Assembly (NCBI GenBank): GCA_038214535.1
Contig: JBBQRS010000069.1
Location: 1-26,237 of the forward strand
Length of the DNA stretch: 26,237 bases
Direction of reading: 5' to 3'
Origin: JBBQRS01 sp038214535
GTDB taxonomy: Bacteria > Chloroflexota > Anaerolineae > CG2-30-64-16
Part shown: one piece after another, positions 1 through 4,961 of the stretch
Numbering within the stretch: position 1 is the first letter of the stretch
Layout of the letters: the number at the start of each line of letters is the position of its first letter
The notes under the pieces: generated by a model
Database searches by the model: none
Told to the model about the DNA's origin: nothing
The model's input: only the letters and a program-made list of their open reading frames with translations
Position numbers and translations under genes: made by a program

Positions 1-261
1 CCGGGACAGAGCTTCATCCTCTACGTCACGCAGCGCGGACGCATTACACTGCCGCGGGCCGTGCGCAATAGATACAACATTCAGCCTGGGCAAGCACTGA
101 CACTGGTTGATCTCGACGGAATTTTCGTGCTCAGTCCGCGGGCATCATAAATTGATCCGCTCGCTGACGCGCTTGCCCAGGAACTTACCGCGAGAGGCGA
201 AAACCTGGCAAGTATGTTACAAAGACTACATGAGGTGCGGAAAACGTCAACCTCTTCGTAA
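1..261 (+). pseudogene. AbrB/MazE-type antitoxin, 5' end cut by the window, interrupted by an in-frame stop
   Basis: Reading frame 1 enters from the window edge and gives an AbrB/SpoVT swapped-hairpin domain with the signature RGRITLPRAVRNRY, then NIQPGQALTLVDLDG and IFVLSPRAS. A TAA follows at 148-150. The same frame then stays open for 36 more codons to a second TAA (259-261). It encodes a helix-like segment (IDPLADALAQEL, then ARGENLASMLQRLHEVRK) that resembles the usual C-terminal tail of antitoxins of this type (D..LA..LA.EL.ARG.....LL..L...R). Proteins of this family bind their own operator DNA and neutralise a PIN or MazF toxin. I infer that TAA 148 is a recent nonsense change, for example from GAA or AAA. 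No intact toxin gene follows. A shorter functional protein ending at 150 is possible but less likely. Confidence 0.72.
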
Positions 262-307
262 CCCACGATATCGCACTCAACCTTCGGCGTCAGAAGATCA
301 ACAAATG

Positions 308-316
308 TGCTATACT
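308..316 (+). promoter_or_regulatory. Extended -10 promoter (TGcTATACT) of the MNT gene
   Basis: TGC-TATACT lies 18 bases before the ATG at 335. This is an extended -10 with five of six TATAAT matches and no good -35. Transcription would start near 322, giving a leader of about 12 nt that contains TGGAG as a ribosome binding site. The same TGnTATACT form appears at 10268 and 17461. Confidence 0.5.
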
Positions 317-334
317 GTTCGTGGAGATATCGCC

Positions 335-667
335 ATGGATAAGATCGAACAAGCGATTGCGGCAATGGTGAACTGCATTGTGGAGCAGTTTCGCCCCGAT
401 CAGATCATCCTGTTTGGCTCGCACGCGCGAGGCACTGCGACGTCTGACAGCGATGTAGATTTGCTTGTTGTGCTGCCCATCGACGGTTCCAGGCGCGCCA
501 AACAGCTTGAGATGCGCCGCGCGCTGCACGATATCCGCGTACCAAAAGACATCGTCGTGGTGACGCCGGATGAAGTCGCCCGCCGCCGCAACATCGTCGG
601 GACGTTGATCTATCCGGCTTTGCGCGAAGGCAAAAGCCTGTATACTTCAGCCCGCGGCAACGGATGA
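335..667 (+). CDS. MNT-type minimal nucleotidyltransferase (HEPN/MNT antitoxin family)
   Basis: 110 aa with the nucleotidyltransferase signature GSHARGTATSDSDVDLLVV: Gly28-Ser29 and the metal-binding Asp40 and Asp42, with a candidate third Asp at 72 in KDIVVV. The length is normal for stand-alone MNT proteins, which act as antitoxins by adding AMP to a HEPN ribonuclease partner. I chose ATG 335 because a GGAG motif and an extended -10 sit just before it and the conserved fold begins about 20 residues in; the upstream extension of the frame does not look conserved. The usual HEPN gene should follow within a few bases but is absent, so this is an orphan or the remnant of a pair. The last codons (G-N-G-stop) lie inside a short intergenic repeat that begins at 656, so the C-terminus may have been rewritten by it. 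Confidence 0.85.
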   Translation: MDKIEQAIAAMVNCIVEQFRPDQIILFGSHARGTATSDSDVDLLVVLPIDGSRRAKQLEMRRALHDIRVPKDIVVVTPDEVARRRNIVGTLIYPALREGKSLYTSARGNG

Positions 668-687
668 AAAAGCGGATAAGCGGATGG
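656..687 (+). repeat. Octamer-based intergenic repeat, copy 1 (plus orientation)
   Basis: The copy reads GGCAACGGATGAAAAAGCGG then ATAAGCGGATGG. It is built from variants of CGGATAAG and overlaps the stop codon of the MNT gene. It matches, with small changes, the reverse complements of 704-735 and 1801-1834. Confidence 0.6.
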
Positions 688-703
688 GTCATGTAACCCG
701 GTG

Positions 704-735
704 TGCATCCGCTTATCCGTTCGTATTCGCTGCCC
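704..735 (-). repeat. Octamer-based intergenic repeat, copy 2 (inverted relative to copy 1)
   Basis: This copy forms a perfect 14-bp inverted repeat with copy 1 (673-686 against 706-719, core CGGATAAGCGGATG), so the pair can form a hairpin between two convergent genes. There is no clear T-run after it, so a terminator role is possible but unproven. Positions 707-735 match 1806-1834 at 26 of 29 bases. Confidence 0.6.
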
Positions 736-741
736 CCACTT

Positions 742-1686
742 TCATGGCGCGGCCGCACAGCGGAACTCAACCCAGTTTCCCCCACCATCAGGCCAGAGGC
801 CAAGCCGACTGGCCACTCGCAAGTAGTCGCGTGGAGTCCACCAGGCACCTCCTCGTGACATCCTGGAAGTGCCTGTTGCTGGACCAGTGGGATTACTGGT
901 CGGTGACACGGAATAATAATCTGACTGTACCCAATCATTCACCCATTCATGGATATTGCCAGCCATGTTCAGAACCCCATATGGGCTCGCTCCTTGCAGA
1001 TAACTATCTACAGCATTGCCACCCCAGAAACAAACTTTGATGCATCCTCCTGCAGTAACCTCAATCCGATAGTTAGCCAAAGTGCAGTTCGGAAGGTCAT
1101 CACCCCACGGAAACGCTCGTGTGTCACGCGGGCCGCGCGCGGCCTTCTCCCATTCTGCTTCCGTGGGTAAGCGTTTTCCGAGCCATCGACAGTAAGCATC
1201 AGCTTGGGACCATCTTACCCAGACGACGGGAGACACAGGATTCTCGTTATCATAGGACGGAAGCAAGGACGTACACGCTCCTTCAGCCACACACTGCGCA
1301 TATTGAGCAGTAGTAACTTCAGTGCGATCAATCCGATAGGAATCCAGGTAAATGGCATGAAGGGGCAACTCATCAGATTCGCACTTATAACCACCGTTGT
1401 GCGCCGGGTCGCAGCCCATCTGGAACGAGCCGGCGGGGATCAGCACCATGTCGCTGGGCGGCGGTGGAGTCGCGGTAGGCGTGACCGTCTCGGTGGGTGT
1501 TGGAGTGGGCGGAACTACCACGGGTTGTTGCAAGACCATTGGCAGGTAAAGACGCGCCATATCGCTGGACGATATGGCCGGCCCTTCCTGCGCATGAGCG
1601 ATCAACAGGAATCCGGCATTGACGAAGAGCACGACGAGGGCAAGAATCAGCAGGCGGCGAGCAGCGGTGTGACGCGAGGCTTTCAT
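742..1686 (-). CDS. Secreted FGE-sulfatase-fold protein (SUMF1/EgtB-like), probably non-catalytic
   Basis: 314 aa. Residues 1-32 form a signal peptide (basic start, hydrophobic core, AHA-Q cleavage site). Residues 45-52 carry YLPMVLQ, similar to a motif I associate with secreted Chloroflexota proteins. Residues 59-77 are a Pro/Thr linker. Residues 80-313 are a formylglycine-generating-enzyme-like C-lectin fold, with typical blocks IPAGSFQMG, DRTEVTTAQYAQCV, WSQADAYCRWLGKRLPTEAE, WEKAARG, GNIHEWVNDW, SRGGAW and FRCA. The catalytic cysteine pair of true formylglycine-generating enzymes, which follows the RGG(S/A) block, is missing (RGGAWWTPRDYLR here). I therefore infer a structural or ligand-binding role outside the cytoplasm. 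The start ATG has a GGAGGG ribosome binding site about 9 bases upstream. It converges on the MNT gene and diverges from the methyltransferase. Confidence 0.85.
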   Translation of the reverse strand: MKASRHTAARRLLILALVVLFVNAGFLLIAHAQEGPAISSSDMARLYLPMVLQQPVVVPPTPTPTETVTPTATPPPPSDMVLIPAGSFQMGCDPAHNGGYKCESDELPLHAIYLDSYRIDRTEVTTAQYAQCVAEGACTSLLPSYDNENPVSPVVWVRWSQADAYCRWLGKRLPTEAEWEKAARGPRDTRAFPWGDDLPNCTLANYRIEVTAGGCIKVCFWGGNAVDSYLQGASPYGVLNMAGNIHEWVNDWVQSDYYSVSPTSNPTGPATGTSRMSRGGAWWTPRDYLRVASRLGLWPDGGGNWVEFRCAAAP

Positions 1687-1727
1687 CGTTGACTCCCTCC
1701 ACGGGTTGAGCGAGACGCGGGGCTTTA

Positions 1728-1744
1728 CCCCCCCCCGTTGTCAA
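1728..1744 (-). promoter_or_regulatory. Possible -35 (TTGACA) followed by a G9 homopolymer, upstream of the FGE-fold gene
   Basis: On the minus strand TTGACA (1744-1739) is followed by AC, nine G (1736-1728) and TAAAGC. The spacing to TAAAGC is only 11 bases, too short for a working promoter, and the -10 match is poor. The homopolymer could vary in length. This is a suggestion only. Confidence 0.2.
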
Positions 1745-1800
1745 AACCATGATCTTGCGCATGTTTTGCAGATAATCGTTATACTTCGCGCGGGGCAGCC

Positions 1801-1834
1801 GCCTTATCCGCTTATCCGTTTTTATCCGCTGCCC
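1801..1834 (-). repeat. Octamer-based intergenic repeat, copy 3
   Basis: Its minus-strand reading is GGGCAGCGGATAAAAACGGA then TAAGCGGATAAGGC, three or four degenerate CGGATAAG units. It lies in the divergent interval between the FGE-fold gene and the methyltransferase gene and has the same orientation as copy 2. Confidence 0.6.
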
Positions 1835-1859
1835 TGGCCTGTGATACACTTTCCTCGAT

Positions 1860-2705
1860 ATGACTACCGAACCCGTCTGGAAGCGCTACCTCACCGACTA
1901 CAACGAGGGCCTCGGCCTCGTCTACGAGCGCTTCGTCCTCAACGATTTCCTGCTCAAGCTCAAGGGGCACTACGGCTTCTATTCCGTGCTGGAGGCCCCG
2001 CTCTACGGGATGGCGGGCGTCAGCGGGATCAACAGCGTGGCGCTGGCGCGCGTCAAGTCGCCGGTGACGCTGGCCGACGATGACGCGGAGCGTCTCGCGG
2101 GGGTGGAACGCATCTGGGATGAGTTAGGGCTGCGGGCGACCTTCTCCCTGGTTCCCGATTGGGCGCGCCTGCCCTACCCCGATAACAGCTTCAACTTCGT
2201 GTGGAACTGGGCCGCGCTCTGGCGCATCGCGCAGCCGGAGGCGCTGCTGGCCGAGATGGCGCGCGTCACGAACGATCTGGTTTTCGTCGCCGTGCCCAAC
2301 CCGGTGCAGGTGGGTTATCTGATGCGCAAATACATCGTCGAGCCGGAGTTCGTCAAAGAGGTAGACGAGCGCTGGACCGACATCGGGCTGATTCGCAGCA
2401 CGCTGGAGTCGCTGGGGCTGACGGTACTCGAACAGGGCGTGCTCGATGTGCCGCCGTGGCCCGACACGGTGATGCCGGCTTCGGAACTGCTGGGCCGGCT
2501 GGGCATCAAGAGCAAGAAGATGCAGGGCAAGTTCGAGGGCGAAGGCTGGACCTGGTCTACGATGGCCTATTACCTGGGCCAGCAGCCTGACCTCTATCAA
2601 CGCGTGATGAAGTACGCCTGGCTCGACAGGTCGCGGCTGCCCTGGCAGGTGAAGCAGGTATGGGCGCATCACCGGTGGGTGCTGGCGCGCAAGCCGGTCA
2701 CGTGA
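1860..2705 (+). CDS. Class I SAM-dependent methyltransferase
   Basis: 281 aa. A glycine-rich motif I-like stretch (VLEAPLYGMAGVSGINS, residues 43-59) is followed by TLADDDAERL in the place of the acidic motif II, then LPYPDNSFNFVWNWAALWRI (104-123), the usual post-motif II strand of Methyltransf_11-type enzymes, then LLAEMARV and VFVAVPNP (motif III region). The C-terminal 120 residues look family-specific and contain many aromatic and basic residues. The substrate is unknown. Its position just before three large glycosyltransferases suggests a lipid-linked sugar or glycan, by context only. No Shine-Dalgarno sequence precedes the ATG. Neighbouring intergenic DNA carries an octamer repeat upstream and an inverted-repeat element downstream. 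Confidence 0.8.
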   Translation: MTTEPVWKRYLTDYNEGLGLVYERFVLNDFLLKLKGHYGFYSVLEAPLYGMAGVSGINSVALARVKSPVTLADDDAERLAGVERIWDELGLRATFSLVPDWARLPYPDNSFNFVWNWAALWRIAQPEALLAEMARVTNDLVFVAVPNPVQVGYLMRKYIVEPEFVKEVDERWTDIGLIRSTLESLGLTVLEQGVLDVPPWPDTVMPASELLGRLGIKSKKMQGKFEGEGWTWSTMAYYLGQQPDLYQRVMKYAWLDRSRLPWQVKQVWAHHRWVLARKPVT

Positions 2706-2744
2706 GATGCTTCGCTTCGCTCAGCCCTTTGCAAAGGTGAATTT

Positions 2745-2880
2745 TGTCATTCTGAGCGGGTTAACCCTCAGACGGCCGTTACGGCGTGACTCCAGCGAAG
2801 AATCTCCGTTTGCGAGTCGAGACCCTTCGCTAGAATCCAATCATGAAGAACGTTTCGTTGTTAACCCGCTCAGGGTGACA
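2745..2880. repeat. 136-bp inverted-repeat intergenic element (MITE-like)
   Basis: The element is bounded by 21-base inverted arms at 2745-2765 and 2860-2880 that match at 19 of 21 positions (core CTGAGCGGGTTAAC and its reverse complement). Inside is a second imperfect palindrome, GCGAAGAATCTC near 2800 against GAGACCCTTCGC near 2819-2830. The preceding piece at 2704-2723 (GAGATGCTTCGCTTCGCTCA) looks like part of a related unit. Elements with TTCTGAGCG...GCGAAGAATCTC...GGTGACA wording are common between genes in many environmental bacteria. It carries no gene. Confidence 0.7.
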
Positions 2881-4887
2881 GCACAAACCTCAACCCTCCC
2901 CGCATGGCTCCTCGACCCTCGGCTGCACGCCCTTCTGATTTTTCTCATCGCAGCGTTCTTTCGCTTATGGCAATTAAATAACATCCCGCCGGGCCTGTTC
3001 GGCGATGAGGCGACCGACGGCCTCGACGCGCTCGACGTGCTGGCGGGGCGCGGGGCGGTCTTCTTCCCGGCAAACTACGGCCGCGAGGGGCTGCACATGT
3101 GGATCGTCGCGGCCGCGTACCGGCTGCTGGGGGTGACGCCGTTTGCGCTGCGCCTGCCCTCGGTGGTCGCGGGGATCGTCACGGCGCTGGCGACCTACTG
3201 GCTGGGGCGCGAGCTGGCGCGCTATCATCTGCGCAACCGGGACGCCGCGTCGTGGGCCGTGACCCTTGCGCCGCTGGTCGCGCTGGCCGCCGCGCTCTAC
3301 ACCGCGACTTCCTTCTGGCACGTCCATTTCAGCCGGTTCGGGATCCGCGGGGTCTTCACGCCGATGTGCGGGGCGCTGGCGTTTGCGGCGCTCTGGCGCG
3401 CGCTCAACGCCGCGGAGGACGGGCGCAGCGGTTACGCCTGGGCCGCGCTCAGCGGGCTGTTCCTCGGTCTCAGCCTGCACTTCTACACGGCGAGCCGCTT
3501 CTATCCCATTTTTCTAGTGCTCTTCCTCGTCGCCCAGGCGCTCATCGGGCGCGACACGGCGTTGCTTCGTCGCTACGGCAAATTATTCCTTGTCGTTTTC
3601 GCCGTCGCCGCGCTGGTATTCCTGCCGCTGGGCCTCTACTTCGTGCAGCATCCGGGCAGTTTCATGCAGCGCGCCTCGGAGGTCGCCGCGGTGGGCGTTG
3701 GAAACCCGGCAGCGCGCATGGCGCAGGCGGCCTGGGCCAACGTGCGCCAGTTCATCGTCCCCGGCAAAGGCGACACGGCGCAGTTTTACAATCTCCCGGG
3801 CCGCGCCGTGTTCGACCTGCTGACCGCTGCGCTGGCCGTGCTTGGGTTAGCGGCGTTATTGCGACGCATACGATATACGGCCCCGCTCTTCCTGCTGACC
3901 TGGATCGCGGTGATGCTGGTTCCATCTTTCCTTGCGACGGACCGTTTTCCGACGCTGCCTCGCGTACTCGGGGTGATCCCGGCAAATTATTTCCTCCCGG
4001 CGATCGGGCTGGGCGTGGCCGCAGCGTGGCTGTGGAAGATACTGGGAACGCAACGCGCGTGGATCGCGCTATCGCTGGCGGGAATTGCGCTGATGCTACA
4101 CGCAGGGCTGACGTATCGCGATTATTTCACGATCTGGGGGCCATCGCCGGCGACCTTCGAGGCGTTCGAGGGGGACATGACCACGGCATGGGCATGGCTG
4201 GAAACACACGAGCCGGCGGGTCACGTCTTCCTTTCCTCCGACATCTACCGGCATCCGACGTTCATGCTGCTGGGCGAGGAAGCGACCGTCAGCACGTATT
4301 TCACGCATCGCGATCCCAACCTGAGTTGGTTCGACGCGCGGGCTGTGTTGCCCCTGTCGCCCGACGGCGAACCCGTGACCTATCTGCTGGGCGGCAGCGC
4401 CCCGGCGGAGGGCGTCGCTGCCGAATACCTGGCGGTCAACGGGGTCGAGCGCGACCGGATTGCCGCGCCGGGAGGCGCCACAGCCCTGGAAGTCATCGAG
4501 CTGCCCGCAACGCGGGGATCGCTGCCCGGCCCGGCGCGCTTCGACGCGCCCATCCCGATGACGGATGTGCTGACGCTCGAAGGGGCCGATATTGTAACCG
4601 ATGCAAACGGCGCGCCGGTCTTGCGCCTGCTTTGGCAAACAAACGGCCCCGAACCGGAGAACTGGCGCGGTTATCGGCTCGAAATTGCCACGGATGACGT
4701 GTCGGTCGAAAGCAACCTCGACGCATTCCGACCGACCGAGTGGATTCCGGGCGGGACATTCGTCACGACGCACCCGCTCGATGCGGACGCGACACCCACC
4801 GACCTGCGCATCCGGCTGCTCCACGCCGATGGAATGCCCGTCACGTCACCCGCCGCCCCCGACGGTTGGCATACCCTTACGGAGTAA
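2875..4887 (+). CDS. GT-C membrane glycosyltransferase, PMT/ArnT-like (family 39 type)
   Basis: 670 aa from GTG 2875. A first membrane helix (LHALLIFLIAAFFRLW) is followed by a short loop with GDEATDGL (residues 43-50), the acidic first-loop motif of GT-C enzymes that use polyprenyl-phosphate sugars. Then comes NYGREGLHMWIVAAAYRLLG and FALRLPSVVAG, typical of Chloroflexota family-39-like proteins. Many further helices run to about residue 410. The last third is soluble and includes a beta-rich tail (565-668). The frame is also open upstream to ATG 2707, but 2745-2880 is an intergenic repeat, so the extra 56 residues are probably not native. GTG 2875 starts at the repeat's end and gives the expected short cytoplasmic N-terminus. 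Expected job: transfer of a sugar from a lipid carrier to a protein or glycan on the outer face of the membrane. Confidence 0.85.
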   Translation: MTAQTSTLPAWLLDPRLHALLIFLIAAFFRLWQLNNIPPGLFGDEATDGLDALDVLAGRGAVFFPANYGREGLHMWIVAAAYRLLGVTPFALRLPSVVAGIVTALATYWLGRELARYHLRNRDAASWAVTLAPLVALAAALYTATSFWHVHFSRFGIRGVFTPMCGALAFAALWRALNAAEDGRSGYAWAALSGLFLGLSLHFYTASRFYPIFLVLFLVAQALIGRDTALLRRYGKLFLVVFAVAALVFLPLGLYFVQHPGSFMQRASEVAAVGVGNPAARMAQAAWANVRQFIVPGKGDTAQFYNLPGRAVFDLLTAALAVLGLAALLRRIRYTAPLFLLTWIAVMLVPSFLATDRFPTLPRVLGVIPANYFLPAIGLGVAAAWLWKILGTQRAWIALSLAGIALMLHAGLTYRDYFTIWGPSPATFEAFEGDMTTAWAWLETHEPAGHVFLSSDIYRHPTFMLLGEEATVSTYFTHRDPNLSWFDARAVLPLSPDGEPVTYLLGGSAPAEGVAAEYLAVNGVERDRIAAPGGATALEVIELPATRGSLPGPARFDAPIPMTDVLTLEGADIVTDANGAPVLRLLWQTNGPEPENWRGYRLEIATDDVSVESNLDAFRPTEWIPGGTFVTTHPLDADATPTDLRIRLLHADGMPVTSPAAPDGWHTLTE

Positions 4888-4926
4888 TTCCAGCATCGCG
4901 GGAACCAACTGCTTTCGCCGGGCGTT

Positions 4927-4955
4927 TTGTGACCATGTGTCCGATATGGTACGAT
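4927..4955 (+). promoter_or_regulatory. Candidate sigma-70 promoter for the 4962 gene (possibly leaderless)
   Basis: TTGTGA (4927-4932), a 17-base spacer and TACGAT (4950-4955) match four of six positions each. Transcription would begin at about 4962, which is the A of the start codon, and no Shine-Dalgarno is visible. This would fit a leaderless transcript. Confidence 0.3.
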
Positions 4956-4961
4956 TGCTGA

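Noticed and set aside
2707..2874. N-terminal extension of the glycosyltransferase from ATG 2707
   Set aside because: Most of it is the inverted-repeat element; the protein fold begins after 2875.
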